Assembly: GCA_014653535.1 (NCBI GenBank)
Contig: JACWEK010000002.1
Coordinates: 1-64,000, forward strand
Source: Pelagibacterales bacterium SAG-MED43
Lineage (GTDB): Bacteria; Pseudomonadota; Alphaproteobacteria; Pelagibacterales; Pelagibacteraceae
Direction: 5' to 3'
DNA length: 64,000 nucleotides
The translations under genes and the position numbers were made by a program. Positions 49,005 through 64,000 of this stretch are shown here, in pieces. Within the stretch, counting starts at the first letter, position 1; the number at the start of each line of letters is the position of its first letter. The notes under the pieces are model-generated. The model was not told the origin of the DNA. It ran no database searches and saw only the letters and a program-made list of their open reading frames with translations.

Positions 49005-49781
49005 TTGATAATTGACATAGAAAACAAAAGTGTTCATGCATCTGATGCTGGACAAGGTATAGATAGCTCGAAAGATACGATAGTATTTCTTCATGGAAGT
49101 GGTCTCTCTCATATTGTTTGGTCTTTAACCGAACAATTTTTTTCAAGTAAAAACTTTAATGTTCTTGCAATAGATTTACCAGGTCATGGTAATTCAGATG
49201 GTCCATGTTTAGATAGTATTGAAAAAATTACAGATTGGTTGGAAAAAGTATTTGAGAAACTAAATTTAAAAAATTTGACAATAATTGGTCATTCACAAGG
49301 ATGTCTAGAAGCTCTTGAATATTCTTTTAAATATAAAGCAAGATTAAAAAAAATGGTTTTAATGGGTGGTTCATATCGAATGCCAGTAAATAAGGATCTA
49401 ATAGATTTAGCGTCCAATGGTGACTCTGATGCCGTTAAATTAATGATGAAATGGGGTTATAAAGGTTCTAAAAATTTTATTGGTGGAAATCCAATTGAAA
49501 GAATTATTCAATCACCTAGGGACATAAGTGAAATTTTAGCAGTTGATCTTATTGCCTGTAATAATTATGCCAATGGGTTAGAGGCAGCTAAATCAATTAG
49601 TTGCCCAATCATGTTAGTTTTTGGTGAGTTGGATAAAATGGTTAATTTAGAAGCTGGAAAAAAATTTGCAAACTTAGTTAATAATTCGATCACTCATATA
49701 ATACCTGGATCTGGACATATGATTATGATTGAAAAAGCGTTTGAAATGAGAGAGAAGGTCTTAGAATTTTTAAAAAAATGA
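49005..49781 (+). CDS. Alpha/beta hydrolase, unknown substrate
   Basis: [63 protein letters not shown]. Located between dmdB and dmdA. Confidence 0.92.
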   Translation: MIIDIENKSVHASDAGQGIDSSKDTIVFLHGSGLSHIVWSLTEQFFSSKNFNVLAIDLPGHGNSDGPCLDSIEKITDWLEKVFEKLNLKNLTIIGHSQGCLEALEYSFKYKARLKKMVLMGGSYRMPVNKDLIDLASNGDSDAVKLMMKWGYKGSKNFIGGNPIERIIQSPRDISEILAVDLIACNNYANGLEAAKSISCPIMLVFGELDKMVNLEAGKKFANLVNNSITHIIPGSGHMIMIEKAFEMREKVLEFLKK

Positions 49782-50887
49782 AAAATTTCCCTATTGTAAA
49801 ATCAAGAAGATTAAGAAGCACTCCTTATACAGATAGAATAGAGTCTCATGGAGTAAGCAGCTACACAGTTTATAACCATATGTTACTTCCAGCATCTTTT
49901 AAGTCTTTAGAGTCAGATTATGAACATTTAAAAAAATTTGTTCAAGTTTGGGATGTAGCAGCAGAAAGGCAAGTTGAAATTACTGGAAAAGATTCAGCAA
50001 AATTAGTTCAATTAATGACATGCAGAGATTTATCAAAATCAAAAGTTGGTAAATGTTACTATGCTCCACTAATTGATGATCAAGGATTATTAGTTAATGA
50101 TCCAATCATTAATAAATTAGGAGAAGAAAGATGGTGGTTATCAATTGCAGACTCGGATGTAATTTTTTTTGCTAAAGGACTTGCAGCAGGAAATAAATTT
50201 GATGTTGATATCCATGAACCAAATGTAAATATTTTAGCAGTACAAGGTCCACTTTCAGATGATTTAATGGCAAAATTGTTTGGTGAAGAAATAAGACAAT
50301 TAAAATTTTTTAACTTTAAATATTATGAATTTAAAAAAAAAAAATACTTTATTGCTAGATCGGGCTGGTCAAAACAAAGTGGTTTTGAGATTTACGTTGA
50401 AGACAATTTAGCTGGTCAAGACCTTTATGATTATTTATTTGAATATGGAGAAGAATTTAATGTAAAAGCTGGATGTCCCAATCTTATAGAACGAATAGAA
50501 TCAGCATTGTTATCTTATGGAAACGATTTTGATAACAGAGACAATCCTTTTGAAGCAAATTTTGATAAGTTTGTAAATCTAGATAGTGAGGTTGAATTTT
50601 TAGGCAAAGAAAAACTCAAAAAATTAATGCAAGAGGGTATTACAAGAAAATTGATGGGAGTTATGATTGATCATAATAAAATTGATATGTATTGTGAAAA
50701 AACATTGCTAGATGATAATGATAATATCGTGGGCTATGTAAGATCAGCAACTTATTCTCCAACCTTCAAAAAGGTTATTGGTATTGCCATGATTAATAAA
50801 CCTTATTGGAATAATAAAACCCAATTTAAGATAGATATTAATGAGAAAATATTTGTAGGAACAGTTTGCGATTTACCCTTCATTTAG
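49778..50887 (+). CDS. dmdA: Dimethylsulfoniopropionate demethylase DmdA (GcvT-family)
   Basis: [70 protein letters not shown]... GcvT-like fold with DmdA-type N-terminus; linked dmdB/dmdC. Confidence 0.9.
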   Translation: MKNFPIVKSRRLRSTPYTDRIESHGVSSYTVYNHMLLPASFKSLESDYEHLKKFVQVWDVAAERQVEITGKDSAKLVQLMTCRDLSKSKVGKCYYAPLIDDQGLLVNDPIINKLGEERWWLSIADSDVIFFAKGLAAGNKFDVDIHEPNVNILAVQGPLSDDLMAKLFGEEIRQLKFFNFKYYEFKKKKYFIARSGWSKQSGFEIYVEDNLAGQDLYDYLFEYGEEFNVKAGCPNLIERIESALLSYGNDFDNRDNPFEANFDKFVNLDSEVEFLGKEKLKKLMQEGITRKLMGVMIDHNKIDMYCEKTLLDDNDNIVGYVRSATYSPTFKKVIGIAMINKPYWNNKTQFKIDINEKIFVGTVCDLPFI

Positions 50888-50907
50888 TATAAAAATAAAT
50901 CATTATC

Positions 50908-51915
50908 ATGAATATAGCAATTGTAGGAGCAACAGGAAATGTTGGTAGAAAAATATTAGAAGTTCTTGAAAAAAAAGATCTATCTATAGATAATCTTTAT
51001 TTAGTTGCTTCATCAAATAGTGCTGGAAAAAAAATTATATTTAATAATAAAGAATATGAAATTTATAATTTAGAAAACTTTGATTTCTCAAAAGTTAAAA
51101 TTACTTTTTTTGCAGCTGGTGGAAAAATTTCTGAAAAATTTGCTGAAAAGGCAGCAAAAAGTAGTTTTGTCATAGATAACTCAAGCCACTATAGAATGGA
51201 CCCAGATGTTCCACTAATAGTACCTCAAGTTAATTCAGATTCTTTAAAAAATATAAAAAAAAATATTATAGCAAATCCAAACTGCTCAACTGCACAATTA
51301 GTCATTGCTCTTAAGCCTTTACATGATTTGTTTATAATTAAAAGAATAGTTGTCTCAACTTATCAATCAGTTTCAGGTGGTGGTAAAGCACCTATGGATG
51401 AACTAATTGAACAAACTAAATTAGTATTAGAGGGAAAAAAAGTTAAGTCAAAAAATTTTACCCAGCAAATAGCTTTTAATGCAATTCCTCACATAGATGT
51501 ATTTTCAGAAGGTGGTTATACAAAAGAAGAACTTAAAATGACCAATGAAACAAAAAAAATTTTAGATAATAAAATAGACCTTACAGCCACATGTGTAAGG
51601 CTACCCATATCTGTTTCTCACTCTGAGTCAGTAAATGTTCAATTTGAAAAACCTTTTTTAATAGAGCAAATAAAAGAGGCTTTAGACAACTTTGAAGGTT
51701 GTCAAGTAGTAGATCAAAGAGTTGATGGAGGGTATTCAACTCCCCTTGAAGCTGAAGGAAGAGATGAAACTTTTATTTCAAGAATAAGAGAGGATAATAC
51801 TGTAAAAAATGGATTAAATTTATGGATTGTATCAGATAATTTACTTAGAGGCGCGGCCTTGAATGCTGTAGAAATTGCTGAAGCATTAATTAAGAATAAA
51901 TTTTATGGAAAATAA
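50908..51915 (+). CDS. asd: Aspartate-semialdehyde dehydrogenase
   Basis: MNIAIVGATGNVGRKILEVLEK; IIANPNCSTAQLVIALKPLHD; YQSVSGGGKAPMDEL. Confidence 0.97.
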   Translation: MNIAIVGATGNVGRKILEVLEKKDLSIDNLYLVASSNSAGKKIIFNNKEYEIYNLENFDFSKVKITFFAAGGKISEKFAEKAAKSSFVIDNSSHYRMDPDVPLIVPQVNSDSLKNIKKNIIANPNCSTAQLVIALKPLHDLFIIKRIVVSTYQSVSGGGKAPMDELIEQTKLVLEGKKVKSKNFTQQIAFNAIPHIDVFSEGGYTKEELKMTNETKKILDNKIDLTATCVRLPISVSHSESVNVQFEKPFLIEQIKEALDNFEGCQVVDQRVDGGYSTPLEAEGRDETFISRIREDNTVKNGLNLWIVSDNLLRGAALNAVEIAEALIKNKFYGK

Positions 51916-52288
51916 AAATCCCTTATCTCCTCATCTACAAATTTATAGATGGCATATTTCTTCATTAGTTTCTATTGCTCATAGAATCACTGGCATTATA
52001 AATTTTGTGGCTTTAATATTTATTTGCATTTGGGTATTTTTACTTTTTTCAGGAGAAACAAATTATAATTTAATTGATCATTTTTTAAAATCGATATTTG
52101 GAAAATTTATTATTCTTGGTTTAATTTGGTCTTTTAGTTTTCAAATATTAAGTGAAATTAGACACTTGATTTTAGATATGGGCTATGGCTTTGAACCCAA
52201 AATGACTAAAATAAGTGGTCTACTAGTTATTTTTGGTTCATTTTTTTTAACAGTTACAATTTTTATGGTGGGAAAAAATTTATTTTAA
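51905..52288 (+). CDS. sdhC: Succinate dehydrogenase cytochrome b556 subunit
   Basis: NPLSPHLQIYRWHISSLVSIAHRITG; HLILDMGYGFE; precedes sdhD/A/B. Confidence 0.93.
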   Translation: MENKNPLSPHLQIYRWHISSLVSIAHRITGIINFVALIFICIWVFLLFSGETNYNLIDHFLKSIFGKFIILGLIWSFSFQILSEIRHLILDMGYGFEPKMTKISGLLVIFGSFFLTVTIFMVGKNLF

Positions 52289-52608
52289 TGAATGTCTCTA
52301 CAAAAAAATGGATTTGCCTGAAAATTAGTTCGCTCATTTTAATCCCATTAATGTTGTGGTTTATCCTAAATTTTGTATCTATTTACGATAGAGATTTTGC
52401 TGAAATTAATGACTTTTTTTCAAATACGACATCAAAATTTTTGTTTAGTTTGTTTTTAGTTTTTGGCTTCCTATTCTCTGCATTGAATATAAGTGAAGTT
52501 TTTGAAGATTATATTGAAGAAAATAATTTCAAAAATGTCGCAAATAGACTGCTGTATTTATCTGCTATAATAATTCCTTTATTTACAATAATATTATTAT
52601 TTATTTAA
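52288..52608 (+). CDS. sdhD: Succinate dehydrogenase membrane anchor subunit
   Basis: Three TM small protein between sdhC and sdhA. Confidence 0.85.
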   Translation: MNVSTKKWICLKISSLILIPLMLWFILNFVSIYDRDFAEINDFFSNTTSKFLFSLFLVFGFLFSALNISEVFEDYIEENNFKNVANRLLYLSAIIIPLFTIILLFI

Positions 52609-52612
52609 ATTT

Positions 52613-54388
52613 ATGAGCTCATATAAAATAATTGAACATGAATACGATGTAGTTGTTCTAGGAGCAGGAGGATCGGGACTTAGAGCTGCAGTAGGTTTAA
52701 GTGAAGCTGGTTTAAAAACTGCTTGTATTTCGAAAGTATTTCCAACGAGAAGTCATACCTCAGCAGCGCAAGGTGGAATTTCTGCTGCTTTAGGGAATAT
52801 GGGAGAAGATGATTGGCGATGGCATATGTACGATACTGTCAAGGGAGCTGACTGGCTTGGCGATCAGGACAGTATTGAATATTTATGTAAAGAAGCACCA
52901 AAAGCAGTAATAGAATTAGAAAAATACGGAGTTCCATTTAGTAGAACCGATGAGGGTAAAATATATCAAAGACCATTTGGTGGAATGACTAAAAATTATG
53001 GAAATGGAATAGTACAAAGAACTTGTGCAGCAGCAGATAGAACAGGTCATGCAATTTTGCATACACTTTATGGTCAAGCTCTTAAACATAATACAGAATT
53101 TTTCATTGAATATTTTGCTCTAGATTTGTTAATGAAAAATGGTGAGTGTAAAGGTTTGATAGCGTGGAATTTAAATGATGGAACAATTCACAGGTTTAGA
53201 GCTCATACAGTAATTATTGCAACAGGTGGGTATGGAAAAGTTTATTATTCAGCCACATCAGCACATACATGTACAGGAGATGGAAATGCAATGGTACTTA
53301 GGGCTGGGCTCCCACTTCAAGACATGGAATTTGTTCAGTTTCATCCAACTGGAATATATGGTCACGGTACTTTGATTACTGAAGGTGCTAGAGGAGAAGG
53401 AGGATATCTTACAAACTCCAAAGGTGAAAGATTTATGGAAAGATATGCTCCAAAGGCTAAAGATTTGGCATCGAGAGATGTAGTTAGTAGATCAATGTCA
53501 ATTGAGATTAATGAAGGTAGAGGTGTAGGAAAAGATGGAGATCATGTTCATTTAAATTTAAGTCATTTAGAAAAAGATATTATTGAAAGTAGATTGCCAG
53601 GAATAACTGATGCAGCAAGATTATTTGCTGATGTTGATGTAACCAAAGACCCAATTCCCGTTGTACCTACTGTTCATTATAATATGGGTGGAATACCAAC
53701 CAATTATAAAGCTGAGGTTTTAACGGTAAATGGCTCTGAAAAAACTGTTCCTGGCTTAATGGCAATAGGAGAAGCAGCATGTGTATCTGTACATGGGGCT
53801 AATAGATTAGGCTCAAACTCTTTGATTGACTTAGTTGTTTTTGGAAGAGCAGCTGCAAAAAGAGCCAGTGAATTAATTAAACCAGGGGCTCCTCATGAAG
53901 AAATTGGAGAGTCCGAAACTCAAAAATGTTTAGATAGATTTGATAAATTGAGAAATGCCAATGGTGAAAATAGTACAGCCGATCTAAGATTATCAATGCA
54001 GAAAACGATGCAATCAAAATGTGCAGTTTTTAGAACAGAAAAAACTTTGAAAGAAGGTGTTGAAGAAATCAAAAATACCTACGACGGAATGAATTCTATC
54101 TCAGTAAAAGATAAATCATTAATATTTAACACTGATTTAGTTGAAACTTTAGAGTTTGATAACCTTATTAGACAAGCTGTTGCGACAGTTGACTCTGCTT
54201 ATAATAGAAAAGAAAGTAGAGGAGCTCACGCAAGGGAAGATTTTCCTAAAAGAGATGACGAAAAATTTATGCAACACACTCTTTCATGGTGTGATGGCAA
54301 AAACACTAAAATTATTTATAGACCAGTCCATAAATCTACATTAACAAATGAAGTACAATACTTTCCACCCCAGGAAAGAGTATATTAA
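52613..54388 (+). CDS. sdhA: Succinate dehydrogenase flavoprotein subunit
   Basis: [88 protein letters not shown]. Confidence 0.98.
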   Translation: MSSYKIIEHEYDVVVLGAGGSGLRAAVGLSEAGLKTACISKVFPTRSHTSAAQGGISAALGNMGEDDWRWHMYDTVKGADWLGDQDSIEYLCKEAPKAVIELEKYGVPFSRTDEGKIYQRPFGGMTKNYGNGIVQRTCAAADRTGHAILHTLYGQALKHNTEFFIEYFALDLLMKNGECKGLIAWNLNDGTIHRFRAHTVIIATGGYGKVYYSATSAHTCTGDGNAMVLRAGLPLQDMEFVQFHPTGIYGHGTLITEGARGEGGYLTNSKGERFMERYAPKAKDLASRDVVSRSMSIEINEGRGVGKDGDHVHLNLSHLEKDIIESRLPGITDAARLFADVDVTKDPIPVVPTVHYNMGGIPTNYKAEVLTVNGSEKTVPGLMAIGEAACVSVHGANRLGSNSLIDLVVFGRAAAKRASELIKPGAPHEEIGESETQKCLDRFDKLRNANGENSTADLRLSMQKTMQSKCAVFRTEKTLKEGVEEIKNTYDGMNSISVKDKSLIFNTDLVETLEFDNLIRQAVATVDSAYNRKESRGAHAREDFPKRDDEKFMQHTLSWCDGKNTKIIYRPVHKSTLTNEVQYFPPQERVY

Positions 54389-55167
54389 TGGTTCAATTAA
54401 ATTTACCTAAAAATTCAAAAATCAAAAAAGGTAATTATTTTAAAGATAAATCTGGTGCTAAAAATATAAAAAAAGTTAATGTTTATAGATGGGATCCTTC
54501 AACGGAAGAAAACCCAAGAATAGATACTTACGAAGTTGACATAGACAATTGTCCCTCAAAAGTTTTAGATGTTTTAAATAAAATAAAAAATGAAATAGAT
54601 CCAACTTTAGCTTATAGGAGATCTTGTGCCCATGGTGTCTGTGGTTCTTGTGCTATGAATATGGGAGGAAAAAATGGATTGGCATGTACTACTCCACATG
54701 CTGAGATTAAAGGAGATATCGATATCTATCCATTGCCACATTTAAAAGTTAAAAGAGATTTAATAGGTGACTTAGATGGGCTTTACAAACAATATCAATC
54801 AATAGAACCTTGGTTAAAATCAAACTCTAAATCTGAAGTAACAGAAATCTATCAGTCAAAAGAAGATAGAGCAAAACTAGATGGTGCTTATGAATGTATA
54901 ATGTGTGCATGTTGCTCAACTTCTTGCCCAAGTTATTGGTGGAATGGTGATAAGTATTTAGGTCCTGCAGTTTTACTCCAAGCTTATAGATGGATTGTAG
55001 ATAGTAGAGATGAGGAGAGAAAATCAAGATTAAAAAAAGTTGCTGATGAATTAAAGCTTTATCGATGTCATACCATATTAAATTGTACTAGTGCCTGTCC
55101 AAAAGGTTTAAATCCTGCAAAAGCAATAGCAGAAATAAAAAAAATGTTAGCAACTGCTAACGTTTAA
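54388..55167 (+). CDS. sdhB: Succinate dehydrogenase iron-sulfur subunit
   Basis: [61 protein letters not shown]. Confidence 0.98.
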   Translation: MVQLNLPKNSKIKKGNYFKDKSGAKNIKKVNVYRWDPSTEENPRIDTYEVDIDNCPSKVLDVLNKIKNEIDPTLAYRRSCAHGVCGSCAMNMGGKNGLACTTPHAEIKGDIDIYPLPHLKVKRDLIGDLDGLYKQYQSIEPWLKSNSKSEVTEIYQSKEDRAKLDGAYECIMCACCSTSCPSYWWNGDKYLGPAVLLQAYRWIVDSRDEERKSRLKKVADELKLYRCHTILNCTSACPKGLNPAKAIAEIKKMLATANV

Positions 55168-55209
55168 ACAATAGACTAATAACTTTTTTTGCTCTAAAAG
55201 ATCGTATTC

Positions 55210-57674
<2,465 letters not shown>

Positions 57675-57676
57675 TA

Positions 57677-58837
57677 ATGAACATTCACGAACATCAAGCA
57701 AAACAAATTCTGAAAAAATATGGCGCAACTGTTCCAGAAGGTGTATTTGCCCTCACTGTTGATGAATTAATAGAGAAAGCAAAATCATTAAATACAAAAA
57801 AATATGTTCTTAAAGCTCAAATCCATGCAGGTGGAAGAGGAAAATCAGGAGGAGTAAAAATATTAGATACTATTGAAGAGTTAAGTGAGGCAGCAAAAGA
57901 GATGATGGGAAAAACTTTAGTTACTCATCAAACAGGTCCTGAAGGAAGAGAAGTGAAAAGATTATATGTTGAAGAATCATCAAATATTGACAAAGAGTTT
58001 TATTTATCTTGTTTGATCGATAGGGCCAGTTCTAAAATAGCTTTCATATCTAGTGACCAAGGTGGAATGGATATTGAAGAAGTAGCAAGTAGCTCACCTG
58101 AAAAAATCATAACAACTAAAGTTGATGTTAGTAATGAAATTTCAGAGAAAGATTGTGAGCAAATAATTAAAATATTTAACTTAGGGGATAGTCCAAAAAT
58201 ACAAGCAATTTCTCTGATAAAATCAATTTATCAAATGTTTATAAGTACAGATGCAAATATGGTCGAGGTCAATCCATTAATCTTAACTAGGGAAGAAAAA
58301 GTAATTTGTTTAGATGCAAAAGTAAACTTTGACTCAAATGCTTTATTTAGACATCCTGAAATTGTTGAATTAAGAGATTTAAATGAAGAAGATCCAACAG
58401 AAATAGAAGCAAGCAAACACGATCTAGCTTATATAAAATTGGATGGAAGTATTGGTTGTATGGTTAATGGTGCAGGTTTAGCTATGGCAACTATGGACAT
58501 AATTAAACTATATGGACAAGAGCCAGCTAATTTTTTAGATGTTGGTGGTGGTGCTTCAAAAGAAAAAGTTTCAGCAGCTTTGAAGATAATTCTATCTGAT
58601 AAAAATGTTAAAGGAATTCTAATTAATATTTTTGGAGGAATAATGAGATGTGATGTTCTTGCTCAAGGAGTAGTAGACGCAGCCAAAGAAATAAATATTA
58701 GTGTTCCATTAGTTGTTAGACTTGCTGGAACAAATTTTAAAGAAGGAAAAAAAATATTGGATAACTCAGGATTAAAATTAATATCTGCTGAAAATTTAGA
58801 TGATGCAGCAAAAAAAATTGTAGAGGCAATTAAATAA
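57677..58837 (+). CDS. sucC: Succinyl-CoA ligase subunit beta
   Basis: [56 protein letters not shown]. Confidence 0.98.
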   Translation: MNIHEHQAKQILKKYGATVPEGVFALTVDELIEKAKSLNTKKYVLKAQIHAGGRGKSGGVKILDTIEELSEAAKEMMGKTLVTHQTGPEGREVKRLYVEESSNIDKEFYLSCLIDRASSKIAFISSDQGGMDIEEVASSSPEKIITTKVDVSNEISEKDCEQIIKIFNLGDSPKIQAISLIKSIYQMFISTDANMVEVNPLILTREEKVICLDAKVNFDSNALFRHPEIVELRDLNEEDPTEIEASKHDLAYIKLDGSIGCMVNGAGLAMATMDIIKLYGQEPANFLDVGGGASKEKVSAALKIILSDKNVKGILINIFGGIMRCDVLAQGVVDAAKEINISVPLVVRLAGTNFKEGKKILDNSGLKLISAENLDDAAKKIVEAIK

Positions 58838-58838
58838 G

Positions 58839-59714
58839 ATGTCTGTTTTAGTTAACAAAAATACAAAAGTAATCTGTCAAGGCTTTACAGGTGCACATGG
58901 TACTTTCCATTCTGAACAAGCAATTAAATATGGAACTAATTTAGTTGGTGGTGTGACTCCAAAAAAGGGAGGTCAAAAACACTTAGGTAGACCTGTTTTT
59001 AATACCGTTATTGAGGCAAAAGATAGTGTTGGTGCAGATTCATCAATGATTTATGTGCCTGCTAAATTTGCTGCAGCTGCAATTATAGAAGCGATAGAAG
59101 CATCAATAGAATTAATTGTTTGTATCACTGAAGGTATTCCAGTTCAGGATATGCTTAAAGTAAAGCAAAAATTAAATAATTCAAAAAGTAGATTGATTGG
59201 ACCAAATTGCCCAGGAATAATTACTCCAGATGAATGTAAAATTGGAATTATGCCAGGAAATATTCATAAAAGAGGATCAGTTGGGATTGTATCAAGATCT
59301 GGAACTCTTACTTACGAGGCGGTAGCACAAACGACCGAGAATGGCTTAGGTCAATCAACCTGTATTGGTATTGGAGGTGATCCAATTAATGGAACAAATT
59401 TTATTGATTGTTTAGATTTATTTTTAAATGATGAAGAGACAGAGTCTATTTTGATGATAGGAGAAATTGGAGGTACAACTGAAGAAGAAGCTGCAGAATT
59501 TGTTAAAAATCATAAAATCAAAAAACCAATAGTTGGTTTTATTGCTGGGATTACAGCTCCTCCTGGACGTAGGATGGGTCACGCAGGAGCTATTATTTCA
59601 GGAGGAAAAGGTGGTGCTGAAGATAAGATTAAGAAAATGGAAGAATCTGGCATTACAGTCGCAAAATCGCCTTCAATAATTGGAAAAACTTTATTTAATA
59701 AATTGTCAAATTGA
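58839..59714 (+). CDS. sucD: Succinyl-CoA ligase subunit alpha
   Basis: [69 protein letters not shown]. Confidence 0.98.
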   Translation: MSVLVNKNTKVICQGFTGAHGTFHSEQAIKYGTNLVGGVTPKKGGQKHLGRPVFNTVIEAKDSVGADSSMIYVPAKFAAAAIIEAIEASIELIVCITEGIPVQDMLKVKQKLNNSKSRLIGPNCPGIITPDECKIGIMPGNIHKRGSVGIVSRSGTLTYEAVAQTTENGLGQSTCIGIGGDPINGTNFIDCLDLFLNDEETESILMIGEIGGTTEEEAAEFVKNHKIKKPIVGFIAGITAPPGRRMGHAGAIISGGKGGAEDKIKKMEESGITVAKSPSIIGKTLFNKLSN

Positions 59715-59748
59715 AAAATAAAATTAGTGGACTATATTAAATAAATAG

Positions 59749-62658
59749 ATGTCAGCATCAAAAAATCTTGAGTATAAAAAAACTTCATTTTTAAATAAAT
59801 CGAATAGCGCATTTATTGAGCAAATGTATCTTAGGTTTATAAAAAGTGATCCAGATTTACCAGATAGCTGGAAAGATTATTTTGAAGAAATTGGAGATGA
59901 AATAAATATCATTGCAAAGGAAATTAACGGTCCTTCGTGGGGGCCAAAAAAAAACAAAATAGATATTGATGAACTTCAAAGAAAGATGGATCAAGGAGAT
60001 CAATATTCTGATGAAATTTCTGAAAACATTAATATTACTGACGCAAAATCTTTTAGATCAAATGAATACTCAATAAAAGCTGTTTCAATGATTAGATCGT
60101 ATAGACAAAGAGGACACCTTATTGCTAAATTAGATCCACTTAATTTATTAAAATCAGATTATTTAGATGAATTGCACCCAGAGTCTTTTGGTTTTAAAAA
60201 AGAAGATTATAAAAGAAAAATTTATTTAGGAGGAATTACTAACAAACAGTCTTCTAGTATTATTGAAATATTAAAATTCCTTAAAAAAACTTATTGTGGA
60301 CCAATTGGGTATGAATACATGCATATATCAAATCCTACAGAAAGAAAATGGTTTAGAGACAGAATAGAGTTGTCTCAAGATAATTTAAATTTTACGAAAA
60401 ATGGAAAACAAGCGATTTTAAATAAACTAATTCAAGCTGAGGGTTTTGAAAAATTTCTTCATACAAAATATGTTGGAACAAAAAGATTTGGATTAGACGG
60501 AGGAGAAAGTTTAATACCTGCATTAGAACAAATAATAAAAATCAGTAGTCAGTCACAGGTAAAAGAAGTTAAAATTGGAATGTCTCACAGAGGAAGATTA
60601 AATGTTTTAGCCAATGTGTTGCAAAAATCATATAAAAGAATATTCAATGAATTTGCTGGAGAAATTGGTATTTCATCAGATGAAGGTGCAGGAGATGTAA
60701 AGTATCATTTAGGGGCATCGTCTAATAGAGAGTTTGATGGAAATTCAGTTCATGTTAGTTTAACTGATAATCCCTCACACTTAGAGGCTGTTAATCCAGT
60801 TGTACTTGGTCAAACAAGAGCTAAACAATATTTCCATAAGGATAAAGATAGAAATAAGGTAATTCCAATATTAATTCATGGTGATGCTGCTTTTGCAGGC
60901 CAAGGTGTTGTAGCTGAATGTTTTGCAATGTCTGGATTACCTGGTCACAACACTGGTGGTACAATTCACATAATAATTAATAATCAGATAGGGTTTACTA
61001 CTAGTCCGAGGTTTGCTAGGTCCTCCCCATACCCCTCCGATGTAGCAAAAATGGTTGATGCTCCAATAATTCATGCAAATGGAGATGATCCAGAGGCAGT
61101 AGTTTATGCTGCTAGAATAGCAACAGAGTTTAGATTGAAGTTTAATAGAGATGTGGTTGTAGATTTAATTTGCTACAGAAGATTTGGTCATAACGAAGGA
61201 GACGAACCATCTTTTACTCAACCTTTAATGTATAAAAAAATTAGATCTCATCCTTCAACAACAAAAGTTTATGGAAATAAACTTGTAGATGAAAATGTTA
61301 TATCAAATAAGAATTTAGATAACTCAATTAAGACTTTTAAAAATTTGCTTGATGAGCAATTTAAAAATGCAAAAGATTATAAACCAAAAATTGCTTGGTT
61401 TGAAGGCACGTGGTCAGCTTATAAACCAGAAAAAGGGAAAGACAAAAGAGGAATAACTGGAGCAGACATTAAAAAACTCTTAGAAATTTCAGAAAAGATA
61501 AATTTATTACCAGATAATTTAAATTTACATAAAACAATTGTCAAAATATTCAACAACAGAAGAGAGGCCGTAAAGAAAGGAGATTGTATCGACTGGTCTA
61601 CAGCCGAAGCTCTGGCATTTGGATCTCTATTAGAAGAGGGATATCCGGTAAGATTAGTTGGTCAAGACTCGGGCAGAGGAACTTTTAGTCAAAGACACTC
61701 TGTATTAAGAAATCAAAAAGATAATAGTCGGTATGTTCCCCTTAATAATATTTCAAATAACCAAAAACAATTTGAAGTGGTTGATAGTTTTTTATCTGAA
61801 TTAGCTGTTCTAGGATTTGAATATGGTTATAGTTTAGTTGAACCAAATACTCTTTCACTATGGGAAGCTCAATTTGGAGATTTTGCAAACGGTGCTCAGG
61901 TTGTTATTGATCAATTTATTGCATCAGGGGAAAGAAAATGGAGAAGAGCTTCTGGATTAATAATGTTATTGCCACATGGTTACGAAGGACAAGGTCCAGA
62001 ACATTCATCAGCTAGATTGGAAAGATTTTTACAGTTGTGTTCTAATGATAATATGCAAGTTATGAATTGTACAACACCTGCAAACTATTTTCATGCTTTG
62101 AGAAGACAAATGCATAGAGATTTTAGAAAACCATTAATTATGATGACACCAAAATCATTACTCAGAAACAAATATTGTGTTTCAAATTTAGAGGATTTCA
62201 GTAAAACGAATTCCTTTCATAGAGTACTTTGGGATCATTCGATTGATCCAAAAACTAAAGGTTTTATCAAATTGAAAAAAAGTTCTGAAATTAAAAGAGT
62301 AATTATGTGTTCAGGTAAAGTTTACTTTGATTTATTAGAAGCCAGAGAAAAATTGAAAAAAAATGATGTTATATTATTTAGAATAGAACAACTCTACCCA
62401 TTCCCAGCAAAGACTCTTGTTAAAGAGCTTAAGCCATATGCAAAAAGTGCTAAATTTTTTTGGTGCCAAGAAGAGCCTAAAAATATGGGTGCATGGTTTT
62501 CAGTTAGAGATTATATCCAATGGACATTAGATAATATTAAAGCTAATAATAACGAAATTTCTTATATAGGAAGAAGTCCGGATGCATCCCCAGCAACAGG
62601 TTATGCTAAAAGGCACATTTCTCAACAACAAGAAATTATTAAAAAAGTGTTTGAATAA
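59749..62658 (+). CDS. sucA: 2-oxoglutarate dehydrogenase E1 component
   Basis: [30 protein letters not shown]-type [64 protein letters not shown]. Confidence 0.98.
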   Translation: MSASKNLEYKKTSFLNKSNSAFIEQMYLRFIKSDPDLPDSWKDYFEEIGDEINIIAKEINGPSWGPKKNKIDIDELQRKMDQGDQYSDEISENINITDAKSFRSNEYSIKAVSMIRSYRQRGHLIAKLDPLNLLKSDYLDELHPESFGFKKEDYKRKIYLGGITNKQSSSIIEILKFLKKTYCGPIGYEYMHISNPTERKWFRDRIELSQDNLNFTKNGKQAILNKLIQAEGFEKFLHTKYVGTKRFGLDGGESLIPALEQIIKISSQSQVKEVKIGMSHRGRLNVLANVLQKSYKRIFNEFAGEIGISSDEGAGDVKYHLGASSNREFDGNSVHVSLTDNPSHLEAVNPVVLGQTRAKQYFHKDKDRNKVIPILIHGDAAFAGQGVVAECFAMSGLPGHNTGGTIHIIINNQIGFTTSPRFARSSPYPSDVAKMVDAPIIHANGDDPEAVVYAARIATEFRLKFNRDVVVDLICYRRFGHNEGDEPSFTQPLMYKKIRSHPSTTKVYGNKLVDENVISNKNLDNSIKTFKNLLDEQFKNAKDYKPKIAWFEGTWSAYKPEKGKDKRGITGADIKKLLEISEKINLLPDNLNLHKTIVKIFNNRREAVKKGDCIDWSTAEALAFGSLLEEGYPVRLVGQDSGRGTFSQRHSVLRNQKDNSRYVPLNNISNNQKQFEVVDSFLSELAVLGFEYGYSLVEPNTLSLWEAQFGDFANGAQVVIDQFIASGERKWRRASGLIMLLPHGYEGQGPEHSSARLERFLQLCSNDNMQVMNCTTPANYFHALRRQMHRDFRKPLIMMTPKSLLRNKYCVSNLEDFSKTNSFHRVLWDHSIDPKTKGFIKLKKSSEIKRVIMCSGKVYFDLLEAREKLKKNDVILFRIEQLYPFPAKTLVKELKPYAKSAKFFWCQEEPKNMGAWFSVRDYIQWTLDNIKANNNEISYIGRSPDASPATGYAKRHISQQQEIIKKVFE

Positions 62659-62662
62659 AATA

Positions 62663-63955
62663 ATGATTGAAAAAATTATAGTTCCGGTTTTGGGGGAAAG
62701 CATTACAGAAGCAACTGTTTCTAAATGGTTAAAAAATGAAGGTGAAAGTGTTGAAGCAGATGAACCTATTGTAGAATTAGAGACAGATAAAGTAAATTTA
62801 GAAGTACCGTCACCAATTAGTGGTATTTTATCAGAAATAAATTCAAAAGATGGGATGGTAGTAGAAGTAGGGGCTTTACTTGGCTCAGTATCAGAAAATG
62901 GAACCGACTCAATTAAAAAGAAAGAAATAAAAAAAATTGAAACAACTCAAGTAGAAAATAATATTGTAAATTTAGAAGTTTCAACAAAAGAACCTAGAGT
63001 TTTTGATGAAAAATTGGATGAGAAAATCTCAGCTGAAGAACCATTAATTTTACAAAATGAGATAAAAGAAGAACCGGACCTAGAAATTAAACAAGAAAAT
63101 CAAATCTTGTCTCCTGCGGTTAGAAAAATTGTTGCTGAAAATAAAATTGATATTCAATCTATTAAAGGCACAGGTAAAGATGGAAGAATTTTAAAAGGTG
63201 ATCTAATAAGCCTTATGGGAGTTAACCCTCAACCCTCTGAAAGAAAAATTCAATATGGTCCAGAGGAAAAAATTAAAATGACTAGATTGAGACAAACAAT
63301 TGCTAAAAGATTAAAGCAAGCTCAAGAAAATGCTGCCTTACTAACAACTTTTAATGAAGTTGATATGTTTAACATCATGGAAATGCGAAAAGAAAACCAA
63401 GAAGATTTTCAGAGTAGATATGGAACTAAATTAGGTTTTATGTCTTTTTTTGTTAAAGCATGTATAGTTGCACTTAAATCCTTTCCAGCAATAAATGCCG
63501 AGATTGATGGTGAGAATATTATTTATAAGAATTATTATAATATTAGTTTTGCAGTTGGAACTGATAAAGGGTTGGTTGTTCCAGTTTTAAAGAATGCAGA
63601 TGAATTATCCTTTGCTGATATTGAAAAAAATATTAAAAAAATTTCAGAAAAAGCAAAAGATGGAAAATTGATAATTGAAGATCTCCAAGGTGGAACATTC
63701 ACTATAAGTAATGGTGGTGTATATGGATCAATGCTATCAACACCAATTTTAAATTTACCTCAATCTGGCGTTCTTGGAATGCACAATATAGTTGAAAGAC
63801 CAGTTGTAGTTGATGGAGAGATTAAAATAAGACCGATAATGTATTTGGCTTTATCTTATGATCATAGAATTATAGATGGAAAAGAGTCTGTTTCTTTTTT
63901 AAAGATGGTTAAAGAAAACTTAGAAGATCCAAGAAGGTTATTTTTAGATATTTAG
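62663..63955 (+). CDS. sucB: 2-oxoglutarate dehydrogenase E2 (dihydrolipoyl succinyltransferase)
   Basis: [73 protein letters not shown] at 62663 preferred. Confidence 0.98.
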   Translation: MIEKIIVPVLGESITEATVSKWLKNEGESVEADEPIVELETDKVNLEVPSPISGILSEINSKDGMVVEVGALLGSVSENGTDSIKKKEIKKIETTQVENNIVNLEVSTKEPRVFDEKLDEKISAEEPLILQNEIKEEPDLEIKQENQILSPAVRKIVAENKIDIQSIKGTGKDGRILKGDLISLMGVNPQPSERKIQYGPEEKIKMTRLRQTIAKRLKQAQENAALLTTFNEVDMFNIMEMRKENQEDFQSRYGTKLGFMSFFVKACIVALKSFPAINAEIDGENIIYKNYYNISFAVGTDKGLVVPVLKNADELSFADIEKNIKKISEKAKDGKLIIEDLQGGTFTISNGGVYGSMLSTPILNLPQSGVLGMHNIVERPVVVDGEIKIRPIMYLALSYDHRIIDGKESVSFLKMVKENLEDPRRLFLDI

Positions 63956-64000
63956 ATGTCAGAGAAATTTCAAGCAGTTGTAATTGGTGGTGGGCCAGGT
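63956..64000 (+). CDS. lpd: Dihydrolipoyl dehydrogenase, partial (N-terminus only)
   Basis: MSEKFQAVVIGGGPG, FAD-binding GxGxxG-type start directly after sucB. Confidence 0.85.
   Translation, partial: MSEKFQAVVIGGGPG

Overview
AT-rich, densely packed bacterial chromosome segment. Gene content, gene order and the presence of dmdA point to a SAR11/Pelagibacter-type alphaproteobacterium (inference, no database search run). About 70 protein genes are recognisable. In order: 3' part of acs (minus strand), tsaD // hemC-hemD-mscS-yggT-folD; a photolyase/cryptochrome neighbourhood (SDR // DPRP photolyase - DUF2256 - two small ORFs // an apparently domain-permuted photolyase-like protein); argG; cytochrome c maturation (ccmC-H); a 2-hydroxy/2-oxo-acid catabolic island with a TRAP transporter; ftsY-dapF // ffh-rpsP-trmD-rplS-leuCDB; a DMSP demethylation cluster (dmdC-dmdB-hydrolase-dmdA); asd; and a TCA-cycle supercluster (sdhCDAB-mmsA-mdh-sucCD-sucAB-lpd). 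I found no rRNA, tRNA, CRISPR or transposase. The most interesting items are: (i) the photolyase-like protein whose FAD domain comes first and whose Rossmann-like domain comes last; (ii) a DUF2256 ORF with an in-frame TAG followed by a 35-codon open extension that ends in an ATGA overlap with the next ORF; (iii) a strongly structured RNA leader before ffh; (iv) a relic of the EVE gene start directly after tsaD; (v) a 48-bp tandem repeat tail on ribosomal protein S16 together with no rimM in the operon; (vi) a dmd cluster between leuB and asd that contains an uncharacterised alpha/beta hydrolase.
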